In this document: positions 34,695-46,592 of the stretch, in pieces
How the letters are laid out: every line of letters begins with the position of its first letter
Position numbering within the stretch: position 1 is the stretch's first letter
Assembly (NCBI GenBank): GCA_005406025.1
Contig: BGZK01000015.1
Coordinates: 1,054,001-1,118,000, forward strand
DNA: 64,000 nt
Source: Eumeta japonica
Lineage: Eukaryota > Arthropoda > Insecta > Lepidoptera > Psychidae
Reading direction: 5' to 3'
The notes under the pieces: model-generated
Databases searched by the model: none
Told to the model about the DNA's origin: nothing
What the model saw: the letters and a program-made list of their open reading frames with translations, nothing else
Program-made: the position numbers and the translations under genes

Positions 34695-37140
34695 TAGTGG
34701 CGTAACTATAGGGCGGCAGGGCTGGCAAAATGCCACGGGCCCCCGACCCAAGGGGGCCCCGGCCCAAGAGGCCCCGAGCTCAGAAATATTTTTTTTAACT
34801 TTGTACCTAAATAGGTAGGTACTTGTTTTATTATTACTTTTTTATTTATTTATATTATATAATTTTATTATACTTAAAAATATATATTTAATTGAGATAG
34901 CTAAAGACCATAATACAAATTCAAACTAAGCATTAAGATTTCAACACATCACATCCTAAACAATAAGATGTTGATCAATTTTAAAACGCATCCATTGGTT
35001 ACTTCATTTTTTGTGGCAGTACGTTGGTAGCGCGGGTGAGTATTAACGGTCGGGGAATTCCCTCATTTTGTTAACCAAAAAAGTATTTTTTTCGTGGCGT
35101 TGGCGTTAGAGCGAGCTCGCAAGACTATGTTAGGGGAATCTCGGATTTCGCATTTTACATTTACGGAGGGCTGTACTGCGCATTCTTTGTTTGAATCTTT
35201 TTCGTAGTTGCTGCTTTATTGAAGCGAAGTAATTGTGAAAGTTACATATTAAAATGTCTAGTTCTAGAAAATATCTAAGTGGGAGTGAAAAAACGAAAGA
35301 GAAAGAGGGAGACTGAAGAAAAAAATAAAAAGTTACTTAAAATTAGCCGGTACTTGAAGAATGATGATTTTATTAGTAAAAATGCGAGTGGACAGTGCTC
35401 CAAAAGCCAAGAATTTGACCTTACTAAAAATATACCAGTATTACCAGATGCAGCACCCGACACCAGTGTCTATCCAGATCCAGAACAACCACAACAAGGA
35501 ACTAGCAAAAATCAAAGTGAACCATATTTTAGTGTGAACAATATTGCATCTTCACCATATGTTACTGATAAGGGTAATCTTAAAGAGCTAACTGATCAAG
35601 TAAAACGGTTCGTGATCGAAAACGGACATTGTAAACCTAAGGGCCCTTTCTTAAAAGATAGTGACAATAGATCTTTTCTAGAAAAACATTACTATATTGT
35701 ATCCAAGTCTGGCGTGAAACTTGAACGTACATGGCTATCATATTCTTTAATACTTCAGAAGGCGTATTGTGAACCGTGTTGGTTATTCGCAAATCGGGCA
35801 TCTAAAAAAATACAAAATGTTAGGATGGAAGGCTATGACGACTGGAAACATATTGTAGACGCCATAGAAAGACACGAGACATCGAAAATTCATCTGGATT
35901 CTTGTCTTACCTATCGACAGTGGCGGCTACATGGAACACTCGATGAAGAGCAAGAGTCCGTGATCAAAAAAGGAAAATCTTTTTGGCGCCAAGTACTTTC
36001 TAGACTACTTGAAGTTCCTCTGACACTTTCAGCGTGTAATTTAGCCTTTCGTGGCCACAGTGAAAAGGCAGATAGCAATTATTCGAGCTCCCTAGGAAAC
36101 TTTTTGAGTATTATTGAGTTATTAGGAAAATACGACCCGATTTCACAAGAATTGCTAAGCAAACCAAAAGGCCAGATAAAATATTTAAGTCCAAAAATAC
36201 AAAATGGGCTAATTTCTGTTCTGGTTCTAAAAATAGAAAATTCACTCATAAATGAAATAAATGCCGCACCATTTTACTCTATCATATTCGATACAACTCA
36301 AGATATTTCAAAAATTTATCAAATGTGTGAACTTTACCGTTATTGTATGATCGAGAAAGATGGCAATGAAATCCCAAAGGCACTCGTCATTAAAGAGTCA
36401 TTTTTAGGATTTCATGAAGTTAAGGATCAAACTGCTTTAGCAATGTCCAAGCAAATTATTAAATCCATAAATGACAGAAATATTCCTCTAAATAAGTGTC
36501 GTGCTAACACAATGAAAGGGACTTATGGTGGAATTCAAAAACTCATTAAAGATATCGAGCCAAATGCCGTATATGTTCACTGTGCTGCTCATAATTTAAA
36601 TCTAGTACTTAATGATGCAGTAAGGGAGGTTATTGATATGCAAAATTTTTTTGATACAGTTCAACAAATTTATAATTTTTTTGGACATAGTATCAAAAGA
36701 TGGAATATACTATCAAGTTTTATATCTAATAAAGAAACGGAGTCTTCAACTTCAATAACATTAAAAACATTAAACCCTACTAGATGGGCTCGACGTTATG
36801 ATGCTGTTTTTGCTTTAAAAGTTCTATGAAAATTCTATGGCCCGATCTTTAAACTTTGATGATGTCATAGATACTTTTGCGGAACAAAAAGCTCGGAGAA
36901 AAGATTTTTCTTAATAAATATATTATTGAAATTAAATTGTTATTTCATTGTTAATGTATAAACCTATGCTCTTGAAAATAAAATTTAATTAGTTGGGTAA
37001 CTACATGAGTGGTTTATTAAAATTAAACTAAGTAGGTACTCAAGTACGTCAAGTACAACGTGACGGTTTTTAATGATAGGGCCCCGCCCAAAGAATTTGC
37101 CGCGGGCCCCAGATGGTATAGTTACGCCACTGGTAGTACT
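34687..37140 (+). mobile_element. Inner ZMYM1-type hAT element with target duplication
   Basis: The element spans 34695-37132 (2,438 bp) with ends TAGTGGCGTAACTATA and, inverted, CAGTGGCGTAACTATA. It is flanked by 8-bp duplications GTGGTACT (34687-34694) and GTAGTACT (37133-37140), which differ by one base. It is inserted in the opposite orientation into the outer element, whose frame resumes on the other side (YYFC/YHFC). Confidence 0.88.
35254..36914 (+). pseudogene. Inner hAT transposase (ZMYM1-like), defective
   Basis: An ATG at 35254 gives the family-like start MSSSRKYLSGSEK, then the frame shifts in an A-run at about 35288. The next frame is open from 35279 to 36829 (516 codons). It has the TTF-type zinc-finger region (YCEPCWLFA, then HETSKIH), LSACNLAFRGH, LSPKIQN, FDTTQDISK (first catalytic Asp) and VHCAAHNLNLVLNDA. 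The segment expected as CRGQGYDGA reads CRANTMKGT, so about six residues with the second acidic position are missing. The frame stops after LNPTRWARRYDA; the hAT dimerisation domain is lost, but a terminal scrap (FDDVIDTFAEQKARRK, 36837-36914) remains. Unable to transpose itself. Confidence 0.85.
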
Positions 37141-37380
37141 ACGGTTTGTTTAAAACGTTAGAATAACATAACTGGTCTTGGAATTTTTATGCCTGCCTTA
37201 TTGATATATGAATAATAGTAGACCGAAAAAAGTCGGTTACCAAATTTAAAAATTATTTTTCGTTCGCATTCAGTTGGAATGTCACCAAAATTTCCTCTAT
37301 CTGATGAAACTATATTGCAATCTTCAGATATCTCAGAATCGTCGATTTGGGTTTCTTCTATTTCCGGTTAGAATTCTGAT
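37133..37380 (-). pseudogene. Outer hAT transposase relic, 5' part
   Basis: The minus strand continues the outer element on the far side of the inner insertion: a stretch with EIEETQIDDSEISED and NRLFSVYYY leads into the zinc-finger Cys region that restarts at 34686. Stops are present. Confidence 0.55.
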
Positions 37381-37499
37381 GAAGAATGTGCTTCAGAAGA
37401 ATCTAAAAATATAATTGTTAAAAAATTAAAACGAATATTGTGATGAATTTCAAAAATATGTGTTAAATAAATTACTATACGTAAGGTTACGGTTAGAGA

Positions 37500-37643
37500 G
37501 TGTTCAGACGTAAGCAGGCTTTACGCGGGTTGTGCGCATGTAGTACAAAATCACCTGTGTGCAGACCCGCGTGCGATCCGAACGTGGTGGGTGGGGTGGC
37601 CATACAAAACAAACAGAACCCGAGCTCGCGTACGTCTGAACAC
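37500..37643. mobile_element. Short inverted-repeat element (144 bp)
   Basis: Ends GTGTTCAGACGTA and TACGTCTGAACAC are perfect 13-bp inverted repeats around a GC-rich centre. It looks like a MITE; flanking duplications are not clear. Confidence 0.7.
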
Positions 37644-38385
37644 GCAATTTACGATACGGACTGATAGACAAACAGACAACAAATTAATCCTATAGGTAAA
37701 TAAGAGTTCCGTTTTTTACGTGTTGAGATACGGAACCCTAAAAACAAAATGCACCCTTCGCTACAGGTAGATAAGATAAATGGGTTAGGCAGTACTTACC
37801 TTTGCAATATACCAAATTTTTTGATAGAGCAACATTCCCGAAAATACATCATTTTTGTATGTACTAAAAAATGTTATCAAATTCCGCAATTTATTGATAG
37901 GCAAACTTGTTGTTCAAAAACAAAAGAAAAACGCGTCACAATTTTTGAGTTGATTAATGTACAGGAGAGTCATATCTCTTAGCTATATAGCGGGATGTTT
38001 CAGAGAGGGCCTAGTGGCCACCCGTTATTAACCGTTCGAATTTGTCTATTTAATTTTTCTTTAGGTATGAATAAACTATTTTACATGGTCATAAGCCTGA
38101 GGGTAGGTGCGGTAGGGCCCGCGCACGCTGGGCCCGGCTGGCAAACGCCACCTCGACTATATGGCTAGGCCGACACAGGGTCAGACCATAAAGGTAGCAG
38201 GCGTACCGGGTAGCACGCCATGTTTTTCCCACGGCCAGCTCTACGTGGCTTGCTCACGCGCTTCTAAATCGCAAAATCTGCATGTTTATACAGACCGAAA
38301 TAAATCGTTTAACATAGTTTTTAGGAGCATATTGCAGTAGCCACCTATAACTTTTGCACTACCATCAATCATCATATTTATCCGT
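37644..38385. other. Intergenic DNA, unit B only
   Basis: It contains a 77-codon frame (37749-37982) without recognised domains and a GC-rich patch at 38090-38260. No gene is supported. Confidence 0.5.
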
Positions 38386-38399
38386 ACCTATCTATCCTT

Positions 38400-38686
38400 A
38401 CAAATTATGGCGTTTATAATACCTATAATACCTATTAGTGAGATCATCATAAAAAATACTTAGTTCCAATTTACATACATTACACAATATAATTGTTCGG
38501 ACACATAAATGAAGAATAGCTGGACCGGTTTTCATTACTTTTAATTTGTTGGATTTGTCTCCGTCTCTGAGAGCAGAATGATATAAAAACATTGAAAAAT
38601 TGATAGAAAATTAAAATACTTTCTATCATCATTATCGCAATTTTCCATCGCAACGCGGGTGAAACCGCGGGGTGCAGCTAGTACTC
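38400..38686 (+). mobile_element. Helitron-type 3' end
   Basis: CGCGGGTGAAACCGCGGGG forms the terminal hairpin, followed by TGCAGCTAG and T (CTAG end at 38686). Upstream is AGCTGGACCGGTTTTCATTA, similar to non-autonomous lepidopteran Helitrons as I know them. The 5' end is not defined. Confidence 0.65.
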
Positions 38687-38699
38687 CGTAAGCACAACT

Positions 38700-39335
38700 T
38701 ATTTAATTGACGACGACGTCATGTTTAATTTGTAGAAAGAAATCTATCAATACAACTCAATTCCTTGTAGCCACGATGCATCAATAGAGCGTTATACTTA
38801 TGGCCATTAAAAAAAAATACATTTTTTTCTATGGTATATTGAACTCCTTCCCGTATCGTCTAACTTGTATTTGTAAAAAACCAAAAACATTTTTCCAATT
38901 TAAGTTTTTATTACCTTAAGTCCGTGTATTTTATGCTTCATGCGCATGCCAACAATTTTTAATGTTTTATAAAAAATTATAATTATAGTAAAAAAATTTA
39001 AATAATTTAATAGTTAATTTTTGGGGTTCCGGGCCTCTAAAAAAAGGATAGGTAGAGGTAGACGTGTAGAGACTTGAAATTAACATTATTATATAATGTC
39101 TACGATTGTGTGACCTATAAAAATCAAGTTTCTAAGTCAACGTAATGATAGAATACGGCCAAAATACGGTCATTATTGCCTTATATATAATTAAGCTTTT
39201 ACGGAACCCTCAGGGTTCGAGTGGTATTCGCACTTGTTTTTACTATGTGAACGTTTTGTATCCTTCTTCTCGCTACGACATTTTTCGTTATACTTTATTT
39301 ATGTAGCATTTTCGAAGAGAAATGAGCATGCAAAC
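38700..39335. other. AT-rich intergenic DNA, no gene seen
   Basis: Several poly-A/T runs and a GGAACCCTCAGGGTTC palindrome near 39200 are present; nothing coding is supported. Confidence 0.5.
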
Positions 39336-39440
39336 CACCAGAGTAGATGGTCACCGCCGCCCTTGCGCACTTGCAATCTCAGAAGAGTCACCGGCGCGTT
39401 GCCGGCCTAGCGGCAGGATATCTGATGAAGGTGCTAGTGC
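39336..39440 (+). repeat. Retroelement-like fragment (GATGGTCACCGCCGCC type)
   Basis: GATGGTCACCGCCGCCCTTG followed by GAAGAGTCACCGGCGCGTTG resembles a retroelement-derived segment frequent in lepidopteran DNA. A weaker relative is at 61370-61440. Confidence 0.5.
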
Positions 39441-39865
39441 GTAATGGAGGGAGAAGAGGTCGAAGAAGGAGGAGTGGGTTTATGGAAAGGAAAGTGGTAT
39501 ATTTTACGGATCATTCTTCGGCCAATATTATTGGTAAATATTTTTATACTAAATAATATTTTATTATTTTTGATTTAGTAGGTGTAACTATTTATCATTA
39601 TTAGAATAATTGGCCATTAAAATCAGTGGAAAAGAATTAATACGTATTTATAAAGAAACGATATCGACGGTACACACATCTATTCTATCGTATATCTGTC
39701 TTCATCAGTAATATAGGATTATATTGATATTGCATTCTATGGGGTTGTTCATTTGTTACGTAAGCCAATTTCTGCTACTTTTTGACAACTTCACCGTCAT
39801 TAAATCTTGCGCAAGATGAACTATCCATTATGACTACAAAAATACAGTGGAAAAATAAAAAAGCG

Positions 39866-40458
39866 GTCAAGAGCATGTCGGACCATGCTCACTGTAGGGC
39901 TCCGAAGCGGTCGATATACAGAAATACAATACAAATGATAAAACTGCGTTGTTGCACTTTTTCAATGTTTATCGCACTTAATAGGTATAAGTGCTTTAGT
40001 CGCCTATAACTCAAAAACGATATATCCCCGACCATGTGCAAAAAATGAAGGTATTTATTAAGCGTAACCTTCGACATATTTTCCATATTTTTTGGACTTA
40101 CGGTTTAAAAAAAGAAAGGGGAGAAGGCACAATTTCGATTATTACCTAAAATATTCACTAAATCAAAAAAAAAAATGCTTAGAAACCTTTAAGTGTTTTT
40201 AAAAGAACTGTCGAAATATATGGCCATATATTGATATTTGCAGCTTCTGTCACAATATATGTAGAAATATTTATTTTTTGTTATTTAACTGCCAAACTAA
40301 GTTGCGGCTTATAGAAGACACATATACTCCAAATTTCATCTATGTACATCTTGGAGTATTGTTGATCAAAATACTTATGACATACGGACGAACGGACGGA
40401 CGGTCATAACAAAACCTTAAGGGTTCCGTTCTTGTCATTTGGCTCGAAACCCTAAAAA
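39866..40458. repeat. Dispersed repeat, about 0.6 kb (unit B)
   Basis: It starts AAGAGCATGTCGGACCATGC and AGGGCTCCGAAGC and ends with GGCTCGAAACCCTAAAA. The 3' third equals 18311-18515 of unit A. Confidence 0.75.
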
Positions 40459-43222
40459 AATATGTTTGTTTGCAATAACACATGTTAATATTTTAGCAAA
40501 AATCGTATCATTGAGGTCCATATATAATATTTTCTTCAATGCAAAGGCTCAAGAATCAGTCAGCAAGTGCACGAGCCATTGGAACGCGTCCACTAAGCCT
40601 GGAACACGTCGGTTCCAGTGCCTCATTTAAGACTACAACGTCGTCGAAGCGAAGTCCATCCATTCAACAATTTTGACATTACTCTTGGTGTGTCGTGTGA
40701 CTGCTTAACCTAGTCTTGAATACGCGCTTCTGTAACAATAAACTGCAATAACAAATTTGTCATTTCCTCAATTCTTTCATTATCTGAGACAAATATTCTG
40801 CAATAAATGTTTCATTGTCAATAAAAATGGAACACCAAATCTCTGGCATATTATCCCTACCAGAACAAAGTTTTCATCTTTAAGTCAGAATAAGTAATTT
40901 TACCGTTCGTATCAAGGTGGTTTCCGAATGTAGCGTGTGATAATGATACCCGGAAGTTTCAGTTCACGCGACGCGTGTGTTTCCATAGATATCACAAACC
41001 TATGCCGCGCGCTGTCTAGAACGCGCGCTTTTCGAAACTATAATCCTACTCCACTTTTATGATCTGTAAGAACCATGAGACTCCCTCAAGTAAACTACTG
41101 ATCCCAAGATTTGCAAAAAATAGTAGTTAGCGCGTCACCTGAAGCTTACAGGAAAACCTAGGTAAATAAAATGCTTAAACGAACAAGAAATATGCATAAA
41201 GCCAGCAGGTAAGTTGCTCATTGTTACTGTAACGAAACAAGTGAATGTCGTTAACAGATTAGTTTTATTATAAAAAGTATACATACACAATCATACAATT
41301 ATTTTTAAAGGTTGACGTTGCACCATAAATATAAATAATACAATGTAGTGTTTATATTGCACAAGAGATGGCGCTACTAGTAGCTAAACAAATAAATAAT
41401 TTAATTATTTTGATACATCATTACAATTACTTATGAATAATGCAATAGTTTCTAATTAAGAATCCACTTTGTTATTTTTTCCCCTTTTGCAACGAGAATG
41501 AGATAAAAAATGGATAATGCAAATCATAAAACCGCGCACTTAAAAGTTTAAGGTTTTTGAATAACGCATGTAAGAACCCGAAAATCGATTTTTTAGAATT
41601 TCTTAATATCTAATATTTTCCACTATACAAAAACTTAATTAGAATATAACGCAAATATAAACCTTTCGAAAAAGACTTTAAAGACGACAATGAAAACTGT
41701 ATCAAAGTTCGTTGGATGGTTTAAAAGAAGTAAGCGGAGATACAAACAGAAGTGGACTGCGTCTTTTGTTTTATACTATTTAGAGATAACAGATGTGTGT
41801 TATATAGCACTCATATTAAGACAGGGTTCTATTTTTATTTTTTATTTCTTGTTATATATATTTTTATATATATTTTCATATTTTATTCCAAAGTACTAAT
41901 AAGTAATAACAAAATTGTAAGTAAAGACTAGTATTTCTCATTTCGTTTGTTTCATGATTATATTTGCGCAGTATAAAATAAATTATATATACTTTTTTTA
42001 ACATTTATTCATTTAATATATACAGATTTTTCTCTACATTTTTGTAAGCGACATCTTGTGTTAAATAGATAAACTAATACAATAAGACATAGTAAAAGTT
42101 ATTGCTATTCGCCACTAGATGATAAGCCGTTGCCGCGCACAATCCTAGAAAGGTCCCGAACATTCCAGACTATTATGCTATTGGTGTTTTATCTCATTTT
42201 TATGACTTTAGAGTTACTACTATTATTTTGGAAAACGATCATTCATATTAAATATTTTTTTATGTTCGTCATTTCAATTATGTATCTACTATTTATTTAA
42301 CTTATGTTCGCATAAATAGATCAAAACAAATCACCTAGGTAGTTGCTATTTTAAAAAATGAAATTAGTTGCCTGTGTAGGCATTTAAATTAATGCCCTTG
42401 TTATTTGTTACCTATTTCCTCATTCGTACTACCTATCTGTCCATGTACTAAGTAGTACTCCAAAAAGTCTACGTCAAAAAAAGATAGGTAGGTATCTACA
42501 CTAACATTAAATTAAACAAAAACGAATTAATAACGAAGAATATGTTTTTTGACACCAAAAACAAAGGAACTATTACACACTGTTTATTTAAAAGTACCTA
42601 CCTAGGTATTAATTTGGTCTGTTGACATTTGACGAAAAAATTAAACTTTACAGGCTGAATAGAAAATTAATTTATTTCCAAATACTAGTTCATTAATAGG
42701 TACTTTAGGTTGCATCGATATACAATTATAGTAAACATCATAATGAAATCCAAACAGATATCTTTATTTCGTAAATAACACAATTAAATGTACTCGAAAT
42801 ATTAAATTATAGAATTCTTTTACAATTAACATTATTACCCATTTCAAATACTCTCGTGTCAACTTAGAACAATGGGTAAGAAACTCGTAGAGTTGCTTGC
42901 TCTTGTTGCTCAAAAGTGATTTATTTATACATCTACATTGACCTATAGTATACATATAGGTCAATGTACATCTAGGTCAAAGGTATAACAATAACATAGG
43001 ACAACCTGACAGCCAAACAGTTCAACCTCATGGGTTTTATTTTTATTAGTATGTTATATGAGTTGTGACAGCCCTTAGCACATAACTTTTTAAATGTCTG
43101 TTCATTTTGAATTCACATATATCGATTTTTAATTAAGGCTGAGATTTTATTATAAAAGCGCTTCTATTACTCCTTTGAATTGTTTACTAAGTTTTCTGAG
43201 TCTGGTTTTGTGAGCAGCAAAG
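40459..43222. other. Spacer of unit B, counterpart of 18516-21210
   Basis: No gene is supported. A 40-bp palindromic insertion at about 42925-42965 (CATTGACCTATA ... TATAGGTCAATG) duplicates ACATCTA relative to unit A. Confidence 0.6.
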
Positions 43223-43284
43223 TCATTCTCCAAAGAGATTAAATAATATATATTATTAATATATTTAATCTCTTTGTCATTCTC
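43223..43284. mobile_element. 46-bp hAT micro-element with duplication, unit B
   Basis: Same as 21211-21272: the palindrome at 43231-43276 lies between two TCATTCTC copies. Confidence 0.75.
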
Positions 43285-43690
43285 ATACATTATCTGTCAT
43301 ATAAACGTCGCTAATTACGAACTTCAAAAGTATTCTGTCGATATTTAGATTTTTCGGAATTTCGGCATTTTTCGGAATAAGAACCAATAAGAAAATAGGA
43401 AAAGGATTAATAAAAAAATTATGTATAAAATTATATATTTATACTACGGGTAATATCAATATTATCAAGTTCAAGGCGCCTGTACCTTATCACTTCTTTT
43501 TAAATTCCTTAGATTACAAAGAAGTTAAGAGGAAATTATTCGTAATTGAATAAGTATCATTAGCATGACATTCGATTTATCAGTCAAGAGATATGGTTCA
43601 CACATTAAAACCGTTACTAAACTTTTTTAAAAGCAAAGGAGTTCGGAATTAATTCTTTTATGTAACGTAAGTATTCTAGAGTCATCTATA

Positions 43691-43850
43691 CCAATCCAGA
43701 GCTTTCTCGAATGTTAGCTGTTCTCTTCTTTGTATACGTCTATTTCTTTCTTGTAGTTGGATCATTGATCGAAAACGGTTAGTGATACCAGTACCAGCAA
43801 AATAAAAATACCCGCGAATAACTTAGACATTTCATGGTAATTTTATTATC
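43691..43850 (+). promoter_or_regulatory. Heat-shock-type core promoter, unknown transcript (copy 3)
   Basis: Same layout as at 21671: CCAAT, HSE-like array at 43698-43717, TATAC and TCATTG, with leader ATACCAGTACCAGCAAAA. It lies 2.9 kb upstream of Hsp70 C. Confidence 0.5.
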
Positions 43851-44154
43851 GAGTGATTTTACGTATGAAAATTATCTTATGTATCTATAAATGATAACGA
43901 GTCTTAACAAACTGAATTATTGCATAAAATAATTGTATGGGCAGTGTTTCTTTTTCGTTGCTTTAAAGTATTGCAAATTTTACTATTTATTTAGTAGTCT
44001 TCAAGTCATTATCATACATTTTATGTGACAATGATCCAGCGAAAAGTAATACATTATATTAAACTAATTCTTAATATATTTCTTATTAGCGACCATCGGT
44101 ATCTCCGTCCACGCGTACATGGAACCTGTTCACATTTCTGCTCTAGGTATAAGT

Positions 44155-44324
44155 ACAGTAAAACGCACGAAACTCTGCCTCTGTGAAGTTTGTCAATAAA
44201 GCGACGCAATGGCGTAAAATTGGCATGCGGGGGAGAAGAAGTAAGGGTCAAGGAGTGTTAAACCTGCGTATTACATAATTTGCAAGCAATTCAGAGCGGT
44301 TAAGTTTCATGCGTTGATCTGTAG
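44155..44324. repeat. Fold-back repeat, unit B copy
   Basis: Counterpart of 22141-22310, nearly identical. Confidence 0.6.
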
Positions 44325-45353
44325 CAATCCTACTCTGCTGCTTTCGGCCGCATTAAATTTTTACATTTTACGTCAATAAATGATTCACTTGCTACATTTT
44401 ATTTTTAGTGACAGTCCCAAACTTTGTCCGCATGCATAACTGTTCTATTTATGTATTTGTATATTCAAAGTGTAATCATTCCGTTTAATTCTTGAAGTAA
44501 ATCTATAAATTATAACAATACTACAATAATTTACGATCACACGATAATTCTGCGCTGCTCTCAACAACTCTGCTCTATACTACGTGATTTTTTTTAAATT
44601 ACAATTGCGCAGTTATTTTAATTACTCATGCACTATTTTTTATAGTATTAAAATTAAAAGAGTATTAGCGGAAACTGTAAATTTTACCTTAAAAATGTTT
44701 GATTACAAGTAATTTTAATCAGGTCCAAAATATACTCTCTTTAAGGTACAACTGATACAGTAGTACAACTATTAAAATTTATCAATAAAGTCTTTCCGAC
44801 CTTCAGAAAGTTTCTTTCAATCACGTATATGTATAACGCTGAATTTGCACTTTTAAATGAATTTCTTGTTTTACTTTCGTTAGTAGTAAAGTACTTTTTT
44901 TAGAATTACAATTAATTTTCTTACGATTTATATTTTTTTGGTTCATGCCAACATGCCTCAAAATGAAGGTTATGTTAAAAACACTTTCGATATTGCGATA
45001 ACTGTCAAATTTAAATAGAATGGCAATATTTGTCAAATTTAATAAGATACTAATTTGTAGATATAATAAAAACCAAGAGTGATATTGAAAAAAAAACTTA
45101 TTTGCATTACATATGATGCCTTAACAAAGATTAAAATCCCTAAAGACCCACAATAGTAACAATGTGCTATGTAAAAAACTTTACTATTCTTAACTCGAGT
45201 CAAACTAAAACACTTGCGCCTTGCTTGCACTCGAGTCATCGGTCTTAGTGCCGTCACGCAATAGTCAATGGATTGGACGACGGTCGTCAGCAGCCCCCAA
45301 CACAACAACAATATATCTATAAAAAGTAAATAATATGAAAAAAAAACTGATCA
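44325..45353. other. Spacer of unit B, counterpart of 22311-23332
   Basis: No gene is seen. Small indels break the long minus-strand frame that is open in the other copy. Confidence 0.6.
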
Positions 45354-45762
45354 AGAGCATGTCGGACCATGCTGATTATAGGGTTCCGAAGCTATCATTA
45401 CAAAGAAATGCACTATACATGAAAGAAAAAAAAAAACGTTGTAATATTTTAAACAACCTTAAAGTGTTTTTAAGAGAACTGTCAAAATTTGTGCCACATG
45501 TGGATTTTTGCTGAAAAAAAAATTGACAGCTTCTGTCACACGTATGATGTGGCCCCCTTAAAATATTTATTTTCGTTATTTAACTACCAAACTAAGTAGC
45601 GACTTATACAAGACACTTGCATTTCAAATTTAATCAATATACGCCTTGTAGTTTTTGGAAAAAATACCTGTGACATATGGACGGACGGATGGACGGACGT
45701 ACGGGTATGACGAAACTATAAGGGTTCCGTTTTTGCTGTTTTGGCTCGGACCCCTGAAAAGG
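45354..45762. repeat. Dispersed repeat, about 0.4 kb (upstream of Hsp70 C)
   Basis: Counterpart of 23333-23745, duplicated with the array unit. Confidence 0.75.
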
Positions 45763-46385
45763 AGAGACTACAGTGAGAACGGAAATAGATATATACCTAT
45801 TCTTGCTGCAGTCTTTCCTTGTGATGCGGGCTCAGCCTCGGGTGGTTACACGTAATGTTTATTCATATAATAATGTTTGTAAATGCATTTTAATGATTAT
45901 TAATAAAACAAATACAATAATCATAATAAAATATAGCATAGTAAATCTTGTACATATTGCATATAATATTTGGTTACACTTTTAAATGTCAAGGTATTGG
46001 TCATGGAATAAAGCAAATTTCAATGAAGTTGACTCAAAAATTTAAGGAATACGTTAAAACAGAAAATAGATGAACTAGTATTTCGAAATTGTTCTTTTGG
46101 TTTCTTCTCCATTATCAATGAATTGCAATATCCCGTTTTCAAACGTGTTGAATTTATAGCTTTGTTTAATTATATTTTCTGTAAGAATAATAATAGAAAA
46201 AAAGAAACTTTTATATTATGATACGAAAAGCATTAGGAACTAAAGAGCAAGAAAAAATTTAAGAAAAAATAATTTAGGGAAATTTTCTACGATGTCAACC
46301 CTAAGTCTCTCATGCTGTTCTTTTCTCACACATTCTAAGTGTTTTCTGTTTCGCTCTAACTCATTGCATCATACGATCCGTACCC

Positions 46386-46481
46386 TCTCATTGGTCGATT
46401 GCTCGAATGTTCGGGAAATTTCTGGTTGCTGATTGGCTGTTTGCGATACCTATATAAACGGCGTGCAACCGCGGGAAGCCA
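46386..46481 (+). promoter_or_regulatory. Hsp70 C heat-shock promoter
   Basis: Perfect four-unit HSE at 46404-46423, flanking inverted CCAAT boxes, TATATAA at 46451-46457 and likely start near 46481. It is the same as the unit B promoter over this stretch. Confidence 0.92.
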
Positions 46482-46592
46482 GTTTAATACGAATACACAA
46501 AGTGAGAGAAGTTACTAAGAGGAGCGGTGAAAACACCGATTTCTTTTCTGAGAGTTATTATAGTTGTGAACTTATTGCGAGTAAAGTACAAA

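Larger units (their letters stand above)
33437..37490 (-). mobile_element. Outer ZMYM1-type hAT element, interrupted (right end uncertain)
   Basis: The left end is CAGAAGCGTAGCGTGCC with a GGGGCCCC tract. Unit C carries the undisturbed site (ACCGTCGCAGTTGACTC, about 53367). The right end was not found; the coding match ends near 37380. A second hAT element (34695-37132) sits inside its coding region. Confidence 0.6.
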
